Shown in pieces: positions 16,983-24,423 of a DNA stretch of 55,278 bases. This DNA is from Elusimicrobiota bacterium (GTDB lineage Bacteria; Elusimicrobiota; Elusimicrobia; 2-02-FULL-39-32), in contig JACPBF010000015.1 in the NCBI GenBank assembly GCA_016180425.1, positions 1-55,278 on the forward strand, read 5' to 3'. The notes under the pieces were generated by a model. It saw only the letters and a list, made by a program, of their open reading frames with translations. It was not told where the DNA came from and did not search any database. Made by a program: the position numbers and the translations under genes. Each line of letters begins with the position of its first letter. Within the stretch, counting starts at the first letter, position 1.

Positions 16983-17008
16983 AGTTTTTTAATGGAAGAA
17001 GAACATAT

Positions 17009-17071
17009 GGGGGTAAGTTGTTTTTCAAGTGAGTTCTAACCAGCGTCCCTAAGGAAGAACAACTTCCCCCC
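17009..17071. repeat. Palindromic element between the rhomboid gene and mutM
   Basis: Arms GGGGGTAAGTTGTTTTT (17009-17025) and its near-perfect inverted partner at 17055-17071 (15 of 17). The 29-nt loop contains GAGTTCTAACCAGCGTCC (17031-17048), the same core as in the palindrome at 9478-9588, in the same orientation. The arms share nothing with that element, so what is conserved is the loop, not the arms. Confidence 0.75.
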
Positions 17072-17074
17072 AAC

Positions 17075-17866
17075 TTACTTTTTCCTAGAAGAATAGTTGC
17101 GCATGATCTCTCTTTCTTTTTCTGTCAGGCTTCCAGGTCCATGCTGAAGCACTTTATCTAGAATTTTATCCACCTGCTGATTCAAATCCTCCTCTTTTTT
17201 AAAAGGTCCTGCTCTGGAAATAATTTTTTCTTTATAAATAATTAGACTTGAAAGTTTTTTAAAAAAATTGTTAATAAAATTTCTAAAATAGAAATGTTTT
17301 AGATAAAGAAATCCAATGAGCATGCCTCCTAGATGAGCAAAACTTGCTGTGGTTGTTGATTTGTCCAAACAGGTTAAAAATTCTATTGCGCCAATGAGAA
17401 GAAGAAAATGTTTTGAGCGCAATGGAAATATGCCATAAAGATAAATAAGCGCATCAGGGAATGCCAGCCCAAAAGCAAGCAGTATTCCATAAAGCGCTCC
17501 GCTTGCTCCTATGATCGGGATCGGGGAGAAAGGCTCAAAAAGGATGTTAAATAGTCCTCCCCCTATCCCGCAAAGAAAGTAATAACATAAAAAATTTTTT
17601 GTACCCCAGGAGAATTCCAATTCTTTGCCAAAGGCCCAGAGAGTAAAAAGGTTAAAAAATATGTGAAAAAAACTTCCATGCAGAAATAAATAGGTGAAGA
17701 GTCTCCAGAGTTCAAGATGTCTGGTAGTTTGAATGGGAATGAGAGCAAAACTATTTTCCAAAACGCCTTTAAAAAAAGATTGAAGAATGAAAGGCAGAAG
17801 ATTAGCCCAAAGCAACCATTTGATTCCTTTAGGTAATGCCCGATAAGAAAAAGGAAGGTGAACCAT
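17075..17866 (-). CDS. Rhomboid-family intramembrane serine protease
   Basis: 263 aa from the ATG at 17866, two bases after the polA stop. Six or so membrane segments are visible. The catalytic Ser lies in GASGALYG and the partner His in the later segment SFAHLGGMLIGF; the family Trp-Arg (LELWRLFTYLFLHGSFFHIFFN) with the HxxxHxxxN motif is also present. It should cleave membrane-spanning substrates; none can be named. The hydrophilic C-terminus ends in VDKILDKVLQHGPGSLTEKEREIM, a short helical tail found in a subset of bacterial rhomboids. The frame is open 13 codons upstream, inside polA; the nearer ATG fits the operon spacing. Confidence 0.92.
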   Translation of the reverse strand: MVHLPFSYRALPKGIKWLLWANLLPFILQSFFKGVLENSFALIPIQTTRHLELWRLFTYLFLHGSFFHIFFNLFTLWAFGKELEFSWGTKNFLCYYFLCGIGGGLFNILFEPFSPIPIIGASGALYGILLAFGLAFPDALIYLYGIFPLRSKHFLLLIGAIEFLTCLDKSTTTASFAHLGGMLIGFLYLKHFYFRNFINNFFKKLSSLIIYKEKIISRAGPFKKEEDLNQQVDKILDKVLQHGPGSLTEKEREIMRNYSSRKK

Positions 17867-17867
17867 A

Positions 17868-20552
17868 TTATTTTTTAGGTTCCATCTCCGCCCAGTTTTT
17901 CCCAATTTTTAGGTCTGCTATGAGCGGCACAGAAAGTTCTACAGCGCTCTCCATTTCAATTTTAATGATATTCGCGATTTCGTCAAGAGCTTTTTCTGAA
18001 ACCTCAAAGAGAAGGTCATCATGCACCTGTAAAAGTATTTTAACAATATTTTTTGAGATATGACTTTTCAGCTTTTGAGCAATATGGTTCATGGCTATTT
18101 TAATAATATCCGCAGAAGTTCCTTGCACAGGGGTGTTCACGGCGATGCGTTCTGCAAAAGAGCGAATTGAAGAGTTTTTTGCATGCAATTCTGGAATAGA
18201 GCGGATTCTTCCTAAAAGAGTTCTTACAGAGCCGTTTTTCCTTGCGTCCTCAATTGTTTTATCCATCCAATCTCTAACTCCTGAATATTTTAAAAAATAA
18301 AGATCAATCATCTCTTGCGCTTGACTGACAGAGATTTTAAGGCTTTGAGAAAGACCATAAGCCTGCTGGCCATAGACAATGCCAAAATTAATGGCTTTTG
18401 CGTTCTTTCTTTGTTCCTCAGTAACAGCATCTAAAGAAATATGAGCTACTTGGGCTGCAGTGGCTCTATGAATGTCCTCCCCATTTTTAAAGGCTTCTAT
18501 TAGTTTTAAGTCCTGAGATAAATGAGCTAAGACCCTAAGGTCAATTTGAGAATAGTCTGCGGATAAAAATAAGCTGCCTTCTTCTGGGATAAAGGCTCTG
18601 CGAATGCTCTTCCCAAGTTCAGTGCGGATAGGGATATTTTGCAGGTTGGGATCCGAGGAAGAAAGCCTGCCAGTGGCTGTCCCATTTTGGTTAAAGGATG
18701 TATGAATAGTTGAATTTTTTTTATTGACAGCTGATAAAAGGCCTTCAACGTAGGTAGATTTTAGCTTAGAGATTTCTCTAAATTTCAAGAGATGTTTGGG
18801 GAGTTCATGCAAGTCAGCTAAAAAGTTGAGCGTCTCCTCATCTGTGGAAATTTGAGTTTTTTTTCTTTTTAAGGGCGGGAGTTTTAGTTTTTCAAAAAGA
18901 ATAAATGAAAGTTGTTTGCTGGAATTTAAATTAAATTCCTGTTCCGCAAGTTTATAAACTTTTTGCTCTAAAATTTGAAGTTGAGAGGTGAAAGATTGTT
19001 CTAAGGATTGAAGATATTGTATGTCAATTTTTATTCCGTTCGACTCCATTTCTGAAAGAAGATCAATCAAGGGCATTTCAATTTTATAAAAGAGTTCCTC
19101 GCATTTTTTTTCTTTAAGCTCTATGGCAAGCGCCTGTGACAGCTGAAACGCAAAATCCGCTTTTTGGCAAGCCCCATCTTTAAATTTTTCAATTTCTATT
19201 TCTCCTAATGATATTGCTTTCTCAAATGTTTCTATTGAACCTATTTCTAGATTTAGGAATTCAGAGGCCAAATCATTTAATTTAAAACTTTTTCTGGAAG
19301 GGTCTAAACAGTAAGAGGCTATCATGCTGTCAAAGTAAAGATTTTTTATTTGAATGCCGTGAGAATTTAAAAGGGATAAGGAAGATTTAAGGTCGTGCCC
19401 AATGATTTGAACCTCTTTATTTTCTAAAATAGGTTTTAAGATTTCAAACATTTTTTTTAGCTCAATCTGTTTTGGCGCATTTAAATAGAGGTGACTTAAA
19501 GGAACATAAGCCGCGTGACCCACTCCCCAAGAAAAGGCAAATCCAACCCAATGAATTTTTCCTGAAGATTCTTTTTCAGTTTCAAGAGAAATTGCAATTT
19601 TTGAAGAGTTTAAACTATTAATTAATTTTTCCAATGCTTGGCATTCAAAGATGACTTGATAGTTTTGATTTGGTTTAGAAGATTTTTGGGAAGGTTGAAG
19701 CAAACCTTTCACATTTAGTTCGTTTAATAAGCTATGGAATTCCAGTTTTTTAAAAAATGGATAGAGCAAATCACTTCTAAATGGCTTTAATTTACATTCT
19801 TCCAATTTAAATTCTATAGGAGCTTCTTTATTTAGAGTGATCAAAGATTGACTTTTAAGGAGATTGGTTTGGTTCTCTTTAATTTTCTCTTTAATTTTTG
19901 GAGGAACTGTTTCAATCTGGCTCAATAGATTTTTAATTGAACCATATTCTTGAATTAATTTAATTGCGGTTTTTTCACCAATCCCCGGAACCCCAGGCAC
20001 ATTGTCTGAAACATCTCCAATAAGACTTAAAAAATCTACTAATTGTTCAGGTTTAAATCCCCATTTTTCAAGGACTTTATTTGCGTCAAAAAGGCTCTGT
20101 TTAGGCTCATTTAAAACTCTTATTTGACCATTCACAATTTGAAGAAGATCTTTATCCGCGCTGACAATCATGATCTCAATATTAGATTTTTTTGCTTTTT
20201 CCGCAATCGTAGCGATTAGATCATCCGCTTCAAAACCCTGCATTTCATAGGACTTAAGTTCTAGATTCTGAGCTAGTTCTCTGGACAAAGGAAATTGAGT
20301 TTTTAGATTTTCCTCGGTTTCTTTCCTGGTAGCTTTGTATTCAGGATAAATTTTTTCCCTAAAAGTAGGGCCTGGAGAATCAAAACAAAGAGCAAAGTAT
20401 TCTGGTTTATATTCCTCAATAAGCTTAAATAACATTCGCGCAAAACCGTAGATCGCATTGATCGGCATTCCTTTGGAAGTAGTTAAAGGAGGCAGAGCAT
20501 GGTAAGCTCGATGCAGGTACCCGTGAGCATCTACTATAATCAGTTTTTCCAT
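17868..20552 (-). CDS. polA: DNA polymerase I, proofreading site degenerate
   Basis: 894 aa. The N-terminal 5' nuclease (about 1-290) has IVDAHGYLHRAYHALPP, GFEADDLIAT and SADKDLLQ. The 3'-5' exonuclease region (about 310-480) has lost key carboxylates: the ExoI motif DTET of E. coli reads SLET, and ExoII reads HDLKSSLSLL where Asp424 is expected, so proofreading is probably inactive. The polymerase domain has motif A DYSQIDLRVLAHLS (near 664), motif B KAINFGIVYG and motif C QVHDDLLFEV. Glu710 (steric gate) and Glu883 of E. coli are both Asp here. No clear ribosome site is seen before the ATG; a palindromic repeat occupies the upstream region. Confidence 0.95.
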   Translation of the reverse strand: MEKLIIVDAHGYLHRAYHALPPLTTSKGMPINAIYGFARMLFKLIEEYKPEYFALCFDSPGPTFREKIYPEYKATRKETEENLKTQFPLSRELAQNLELKSYEMQGFEADDLIATIAEKAKKSNIEIMIVSADKDLLQIVNGQIRVLNEPKQSLFDANKVLEKWGFKPEQLVDFLSLIGDVSDNVPGVPGIGEKTAIKLIQEYGSIKNLLSQIETVPPKIKEKIKENQTNLLKSQSLITLNKEAPIEFKLEECKLKPFRSDLLYPFFKKLEFHSLLNELNVKGLLQPSQKSSKPNQNYQVIFECQALEKLINSLNSSKIAISLETEKESSGKIHWVGFAFSWGVGHAAYVPLSHLYLNAPKQIELKKMFEILKPILENKEVQIIGHDLKSSLSLLNSHGIQIKNLYFDSMIASYCLDPSRKSFKLNDLASEFLNLEIGSIETFEKAISLGEIEIEKFKDGACQKADFAFQLSQALAIELKEKKCEELFYKIEMPLIDLLSEMESNGIKIDIQYLQSLEQSFTSQLQILEQKVYKLAEQEFNLNSSKQLSFILFEKLKLPPLKRKKTQISTDEETLNFLADLHELPKHLLKFREISKLKSTYVEGLLSAVNKKNSTIHTSFNQNGTATGRLSSSDPNLQNIPIRTELGKSIRRAFIPEEGSLFLSADYSQIDLRVLAHLSQDLKLIEAFKNGEDIHRATAAQVAHISLDAVTEEQRKNAKAINFGIVYGQQAYGLSQSLKISVSQAQEMIDLYFLKYSGVRDWMDKTIEDARKNGSVRTLLGRIRSIPELHAKNSSIRSFAERIAVNTPVQGTSADIIKIAMNHIAQKLKSHISKNIVKILLQVHDDLLFEVSEKALDEIANIIKIEMESAVELSVPLIADLKIGKNWAEMEPKK

Positions 20553-20588
20553 CTAAAATTTATTCTGCTTTAGTTGCTTAACCCAAAT

Positions 20589-20672
20589 AATTCACTTGGA
20601 TTGTGGAATTCGATGAAAAATCTAGCCATTTTTTTATCTTGATTCTCACAACCAAGTGAATTATACGGGTTA
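20589..20672. repeat. Palindromic element upstream of polA
   Basis: Arms AATTCACTTGGATTGTG (20589-20605) and CACAACCAAGTGAATT (20647-20662) pair with one unpaired base. The interior contains GGAATTC, ATCTAG and GATTCTCACAACC, which are the inverted pieces of the repeat at 6671-6720. ATACGGGTTA follows at 20663-20672, as in the copies at 6091 and 22506. The remaining gap to the next gene (20673-20785) shows nothing recognisable. Confidence 0.65.
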
Positions 20673-20785
20673 AAGTTTGTAAAAGAGAGAACCATTGGGT
20701 TAGATCAATCAATTTAAGATATTTGATAAATTAGGTAAGCAGAAAGATGTAAGACAAAAAAAAGCATTGATGATTCATAAATAGG

Positions 20786-21340
20786 TTATTTATTTAAAAG
20801 AATTGGAATTTCTTTTTCCCACTCTTTTTCTAAATCAGGATAAAAGCCGTCATATCTTTTTTTAATCATGCCATTTTTATCAATGAGAAAGAAAGAGGGG
20901 ATAGCTCTTACTTGATAATCTTGCGCTACAGAACTATTTCCAGCATAAAGAATAAGATGTTCCACTTTTTCTTTTTTTAAGAATGGAGGAACAGGTTCTG
21001 GCTCCTCATCCAGACTAATTCCAATAACAGCTAATCCCTGATCTTTAAATTTTTTATTAATCCTCACTAAGGCAGGCGTAGAAAACCTACAGGGAGGGCA
21101 CCATGTAGCCCAAAAATCGAGTAAGACCGCTTTGTCTTTAAAATTGGAAAGGGAAATATTTTTTTGATCTGTGCTCTTTAAGCTAAAGTTGGGAGCAGAA
21201 AATCCTACCCTAGCTCCAGGTAAAGCAGTTGTTTTTCCTTTAGTTTCTTTATCTTTGGCCCCAATTGCAATATCTTCAGAAGGTTTTGAGCTGCAGCTCA
21301 CTAATGTTAAGAAAAAAAGCGTAAGGATTTTTATCTTCAT
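20786..21340 (-). CDS. TlpA/ResA-like thioredoxin-fold lipoprotein
   Basis: 184 aa. The N-terminus is a lipoprotein signal (MKIKILTLFFLTLVSCSS) with Cys16 as the lipid site. A thioredoxin fold follows: FSAPNFSLKSTDQKNISLSNFKDK, then the redox motif WATWCPPCRFSTPAL, and the cis-Pro region AIPSFFLIDKNG. Proteins of this type reduce or oxidise disulfides in the periplasm, often for cytochrome c maturation; the window does carry a two-haem c-type cytochrome gene (49802-50548), though far away. It lies 24 nt after the XRE regulator gene on the same strand and may be co-transcribed. Confidence 0.9.
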   Translation of the reverse strand: MKIKILTLFFLTLVSCSSKPSEDIAIGAKDKETKGKTTALPGARVGFSAPNFSLKSTDQKNISLSNFKDKAVLLDFWATWCPPCRFSTPALVRINKKFKDQGLAVIGISLDEEPEPVPPFLKKEKVEHLILYAGNSSVAQDYQVRAIPSFFLIDKNGMIKKRYDGFYPDLEKEWEKEIPILLNK

Positions 21341-21364
21341 GGATATAAAATGTTGTTGGACTAT

Positions 21365-21640
21365 TTATGCGGCTCGGCTAATTTTATGAGACTCATATTC
21401 AGGAAACATAATAAGCGCTGGATGTACTCTAAAAGCTTTAGCTAATTGTTCAGCTCTTTTTTTACCAATATCAATATGATCATTTTCTAACATACTTAAG
21501 TTCGTGGCAGAGATGTGAGACTGCTTTGCAAGATAGATTTGAGTCCATCCTTTTTTTTGTCTAAGAATCTTAATGACTTCCCCCGTAGTTCTATAGATAT
21601 GTGTTTTAGCAGATACAAAATTTTTATGATCTATCCGCAT
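21365..21640 (-). CDS. XRE-family helix-turn-helix regulator
   Basis: 91 aa. Residues about 19-75 form a Cro/C1-type HTH: GEVIKILRQKKGWTQIYLAK, then QSHISATNLSMLEND, IGKKRAEQLAKAF and VHPALIMFPEYE. GGGAGG lies 8 nt before the ATG. It resembles antitoxins of the HigA/HipB kind, but no partner toxin adjoins it: the neighbours are a complete RHH-MazF pair upstream and the TlpA-like gene downstream. An orphan regulator or stranded antitoxin is possible. Confidence 0.82.
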   Translation of the reverse strand: MRIDHKNFVSAKTHIYRTTGEVIKILRQKKGWTQIYLAKQSHISATNLSMLENDHIDIGKKRAEQLAKAFRVHPALIMFPEYESHKISRAA

Positions 21641-21700
21641 TGATAAACCTCCCTAACTGATTTTCTAGGTTTATTTAAGAGTGTATGAATTTTATCTGTT

Positions 21701-22015
21701 TCAATCAATCCCAAGCGCAAATTTTAAAGCTTTTTCTGCAAGATGCATTTTATGAGGAGAGAGAAGTGCGGCGCGTTGTGTTAAGAGCGCCTTTGGAATG
21801 GTATTGATATTATCCATGTTGATAACGCATGGTTTTGGCAGACCATCTTCTAGACCCAAAGAAACTTCAACTGGAATATTCCGAATGGTTCGTGTAATCA
21901 AAGCAACTGTAACATAAAGGCGTACTTGTATCGCTTTAGTGCGGGAAAGTAGTAGAACCGGTCTTTTACCAACTGGTTTAGGTAGATGTGCCCACCAGAT
22001 TTCTCCTCTTTGCAT
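21701..22015 (-). CDS. MazF/PemK-family toxin (type II TA pair 1)
   Basis: 104 aa from the ATG at 22015, overlapping the antitoxin stop as TAATG; a GTG six bases upstream is also in frame. The family core is clear: MQRGEIWWAHLP, KRPVLLLSR with the active-site Arg, VTVALITRTIR, and CVINMDNINTIPKALLTQRAALLS with the second strand motif. MazF-type toxins are sequence-specific endoribonucleases that halt translation until bound by antitoxin. Organisation antitoxin-then-toxin with translational coupling is standard. Confidence 0.92.
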   Translation of the reverse strand: MQRGEIWWAHLPKPVGKRPVLLLSRTKAIQVRLYVTVALITRTIRNIPVEVSLGLEDGLPKPCVINMDNINTIPKALLTQRAALLSPHKMHLAEKALKFALGID

Positions 22016-22269
22016 TACCACCTCTCCTTGGGGATACTTAAGCGCCCAGCTTTAAAATAGGCATTCATTTCTGTAAAATCCTCAGGTTTTTTTCTGTAAC
22101 CCTCAGCATAACGATTTTCAAGATTTTGTATTTCTATTTTATGAAATAAATCATGAATAGCTTCTTGAAATATTTCGCTGCGTGATTTATCTAATTTTTT
22201 GCGCACGCTCTCTAAGTGCTGATAATCTTCCTTGCGTAAACTGATTGCGGTCCGAACAGAATTTGTCAT
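22015..22269 (-). CDS. Ribbon-helix-helix antitoxin (TA pair 1)
   Basis: 84 aa. The N-terminal ribbon-helix-helix reads SVRTAISLRKEDYQHLESVRKKLDKSRSEIFQEAIHDLF (the strand, helix and SRSEI turn typical of MazE/CopG-like proteins). The C-terminal part is the acidic and aromatic toxin-binding tail (RYAEGYRKKPEDFTEM). AGGAGG lies 6 nt before the ATG. The promoter just upstream has a direct repeat AGTTATA (twice, 11 nt apart) over the -10 region, a possible autorepression operator. Confidence 0.9.
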   Translation of the reverse strand: MTNSVRTAISLRKEDYQHLESVRKKLDKSRSEIFQEAIHDLFHKIEIQNLENRYAEGYRKKPEDFTEMNAYFKAGRLSIPKERW

Positions 22270-22293
22270 CAGAGACCTCCTAATTATAACTAA

Positions 22294-22321
22294 AGTATAA
22301 CTTTTTTCTGAAAATTGTCAA
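22294..22321 (-). promoter_or_regulatory. Promoter of TA pair 1
   Basis: Minus strand: -35 TTGACA (22316-22321), 16-nt spacer, -10 TATACT (22294-22299). A repeated AGTTATA overlaps and follows the -10 box and could bind the RHH antitoxin. Confidence 0.7.
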
Positions 22322-22375
22322 TGGTCCCCAATTGCGTCATGTAAAATGATGATATGAAAGCCGTTGCGCAATTAG

Positions 22376-22537
22376 AACCCGGATTTTGCAATAGGACGTT
22401 GGATTGGACGTTCGATGACGGACTTTTTGTCCTCAAAAAGATCGTCCGTAGCCAACGCTACGCTCTCGCTTTTTTCGTCGAAAAAGTCGCGTCCTCGTTT
22501 GTCTCCTCCGACACGCAAGATTGCAAAATACGGGTTA
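22376..22537. repeat. 162-bp non-coding element with inverted ends and internal hairpins
   Basis: Ends 22376-22392 (AACCCGGATTTTGCAAT) and 22520-22536 (ATTGCAAAATACGGGTT) are inverted copies with one mismatch. Inside are CGTAGC-CAAC-GCTACG, CTTTTTTCG-TCGAAAAAG and an ACGGACTTTTTG/CAAAAA...GTCCGT hairpin. The right 32 nt recur exactly at 6091-6122. The structure is like a miniature palindromic mobile element. It fills most of the 434-nt gap between TA pair 1 and the porin; small open frames across it are not believed to be genes. Confidence 0.7.
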
Positions 22538-22641
22538 GAAATGTCACCGAAATAGGCGGTCACTTTGTTTTCAAAAAATCATTGCTTTAGATGTCTAGAG
22601 GGTGTCTAAAAGTTATTATTGATTTAGAAGGTTGGGTTTTA

Positions 22642-22684
22642 AAAGAAACGCCCCCTATATAGAATGTATAGGAGGCGTCTCTTT
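22642..22684. terminator. Terminator at the end of the amt-glnK-porin operon
   Basis: Inverted arms AAAGAAACGCCCCCTATA and TATAGGAGGCGTCTCTTT form a strong stem closing an 8-nt loop, ending in TCTTTT on the minus strand. It lies 20 nt past the porin stop. The plus-strand side also ends in CTTTAATT, so weak bidirectional activity is possible. Confidence 0.82.
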
Positions 22685-22703
22685 AATTAAGTGAGAATCT
22701 AAT

Positions 22704-23912
22704 TTAGAACTTGTAGATTAACTCTGCAGCCACTGATTTTTCTGTACTTTCTGTTGGAGACAATACCCCATTATATGCCACAAACCCATTTCTGTTTTCA
22801 AAGGCTTGTCCATGGGATGCCCAGTCATAACGATACTCGACCCTTGCCATCAAGTTTTCAGTTAGATTATATCCCGGTGCGATAGTAATATTTTGGAAAA
22901 TACCACCGTCATAGATTGCTGCGCCAATGTAATTGGTTCTTGCACCATTAAGGTCTGAGAACCATTCATAGCGCGCGCCAATAAAGAATTTATCAGTGAC
23001 GTCGTATTTTGGTTGGATTCCAGCGCCATACCAATGTCCTGTTCCGCCGTCAACTAGTCCGTCAAAATTTTTATCGTTGACATTGGTCCCTTCTTCTTGA
23101 CCAGCGTTTGCTTGAAGCGCTAAGGTCAATTTACTAATAGGTTTTATAAACCAAGTGCTATCAATCGAAGTTCTTTGATTGGTATTACTTGGAGCAGCAT
23201 TGGCGTTTGTTTCTTGTCCGCGATAAAAGGCAAATGATCCAAAGAATTTCTCGCCAAAATTAAGTCCTATTTTGGAGACAAAAGTTTTTGAGTAGTTATT
23301 ATCAGTATGGAGATCCCAGCCATTTACTGCGCCTACCCAGACATCTAAGATTGAGGGAAATGCGTATCCCGCAACTGCGCCAACATGCGTATAAGGTTCC
23401 GCAAGGCCAAATAAGGCGCCTCTAGAAATGGTGAAATTGTCCTTTGATTCAATAACCTCAATTCCCTCAAAGGTTACAAATTTACCAGCTTTTAACTGAA
23501 TACCGCTCATTGGACATTTATATGTGAGGTAAGCTTCTTGGACTTCAACATTGTATAACGTCGTGCTTTGAGTTCCTAGGGTGCCGCCAGTTGCGTTATC
23601 ATTACCAGTCCCTGCACCTTTATAGATAGATGGATCTGTTCCAAAAGCAAGTTCTCCATAATATCCTATTCCCTCTTCTGCATTTCCAGAAATATTTAAC
23701 TGAAATGCATTTAATAGAAACGCATCGGTCTTCCGATCAAAAGAACGACCATTTACAATTCTACTTTGCGGTTTATTAAAGGAATAGTTATATGTAGTAT
23801 CAATGAATCCGCTAATGGTTGGTTTAGGCATTTCTGCATAGAGTGTGGCGGCAGTAAGCATTACAGCTAATAAGCTCCACAGTTTTACAGTTTTTACAAT
23901 TATTTTTTTCAT
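22704..23912 (-). CDS. Outer-membrane beta-barrel porin (OmpL/BBP2-like)
   Basis: 402 aa from the ATG at 23912, which has AGGAGG 8 nt upstream; the 29 codons before it in the open frame are rejected. A signal peptide ends TLYA-EMPKP. The mature protein has alternating amphipathic strands, aromatic-rich, such as SGFIDTTYNYSFN, IQLKAGKFVTFEGIEVIES, DKFFIGARYEWFSD and ENLMARVEYRYDWAS, and ends in AELIYKF with a C-terminal Phe, the usual beta-barrel assembly signal. It is last in the nitrogen operon after amt and PII genes, so a role in uptake of ammonium or small nitrogen compounds across the outer membrane is a reasonable inference. Confidence 0.9.
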   Translation of the reverse strand: MKKIIVKTVKLWSLLAVMLTAATLYAEMPKPTISGFIDTTYNYSFNKPQSRIVNGRSFDRKTDAFLLNAFQLNISGNAEEGIGYYGELAFGTDPSIYKGAGTGNDNATGGTLGTQSTTLYNVEVQEAYLTYKCPMSGIQLKAGKFVTFEGIEVIESKDNFTISRGALFGLAEPYTHVGAVAGYAFPSILDVWVGAVNGWDLHTDNNYSKTFVSKIGLNFGEKFFGSFAFYRGQETNANAAPSNTNQRTSIDSTWFIKPISKLTLALQANAGQEEGTNVNDKNFDGLVDGGTGHWYGAGIQPKYDVTDKFFIGARYEWFSDLNGARTNYIGAAIYDGGIFQNITIAPGYNLTENLMARVEYRYDWASHGQAFENRNGFVAYNGVLSPTESTEKSVAAELIYKF

Positions 23913-23946
23913 TTCTTTCCTCCTTGTTTGGTTTAAGTTTATTTTA

Positions 23947-24264
23947 TTAATAGAGCGCTTCTTTATCTCTTTCCTCAGTTCGAATTCGAACCAAATCATC
24001 TACTTCTACAACCGCGATTTTTCCATCCCCGTTTTTACCAGTTCTTCCAGCAAGGATCAGTGTTTTGGCAATGGTGTCCACCTCGTTATCTTCAAGGTAG
24101 ATTTCAATTTTTACTTTTGGTTTTAAAAGAGGTTCTGGCGTAACTCTTTGTCTGCCAAAACCTTGAACTTTAGTTACAGTTACACCCGGCACTCCTGCTA
24201 AAAGCAATGAATCAATCGCGGTTTTTAGTTTTTCCTCGCGTAAGATACATTCAATTTTTTTCAT
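23947..24264 (-). CDS. PII-like nitrogen regulator with a shortened T-loop
   Basis: 105 aa. The PII fold is plain: MKKIECILREEKLKTAIDSLLLAGVPGVTVTKVQGFGRQ at the start, KPKVKIEIYLEDNEVD, and the B-loop TGKNGDGKIAVVEVDDLVRIRT. The T-loop, normally GHTExYRGAEYxxDFL, is reduced to RVTPEPLL, about eleven residues shorter and lacking the uridylylated Tyr51. The C-loop RTGE reads RTEE. It therefore keeps the nucleotide-binding B-loop but should not be modified by GlnD nor insert a normal T-loop into Amt. AGGAAA precedes the ATG. It is not a typical GlnB; PII-like sensors with altered T-loops are the best comparison. Confidence 0.9.
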   Translation of the reverse strand: MKKIECILREEKLKTAIDSLLLAGVPGVTVTKVQGFGRQRVTPEPLLKPKVKIEIYLEDNEVDTIAKTLILAGRTGKNGDGKIAVVEVDDLVRIRTEERDKEALY

Positions 24265-24285
24265 TTTTTTTCCTATAAGGATCGT

Positions 24286-24321
24286 CTATCTTCATGGCTC
24301 TTGAAAAGGCCATGAAGATAG
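24286..24321 (-). other. 13-bp intercistronic stem-loop
   Basis: CTATCTTCATGGC pairs perfectly with GCCATGAAGATAG around a 10-nt loop, between the glnA remnant and the PII-like gene. No U-run follows, so it is more likely an RNA-processing or stabilising hairpin than a terminator. Confidence 0.6.
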
Positions 24322-24333
24322 TTCCTTAAATAG

Positions 24334-24381
24334 TTATTGGGCATCAAGATTCATATAGAATTCCCATGGATGCGGACGCAC
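24334..24381 (-). pseudogene. glnA: C-terminal remnant of glutamine synthetase
   Basis: On the minus strand the last codons read VRPHPWEFYMNLDAQ then stop. RPHPWEF followed by an aromatic, acidic tail is the characteristic C-terminus of glutamine synthetase type I (for example RPHPYEFALYYDV in cyanobacteria). A TAG stands just before the Val codon, and the 40 nt further upstream, up to the glnK stop, encode nothing I can assign to GlnA. The position between two PII genes behind amt is a normal place for glnA, so almost all of the gene has been lost or collapsed in assembly. Confidence 0.75.
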
Positions 24382-24423
24382 CTAGAACATAGGAAATTCG
24401 CGCCCTTGCTTGTATGGATTGAT

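Noticed and set aside
22354-22590. Small open frames on both strands (78 aa plus, 63 aa minus) across the 22376-22537 element
   Set aside because: They are read from hairpins of a dispersed repeat, have no ribosome site and include the palindromic ends; coding is unlikely.
24382-24423. Possible further glnA sequence (INPYKQGREFPMF) before the remnant
   Set aside because: It is in frame but separated by a TAG and does not match a glutamine synthetase segment I can identify.
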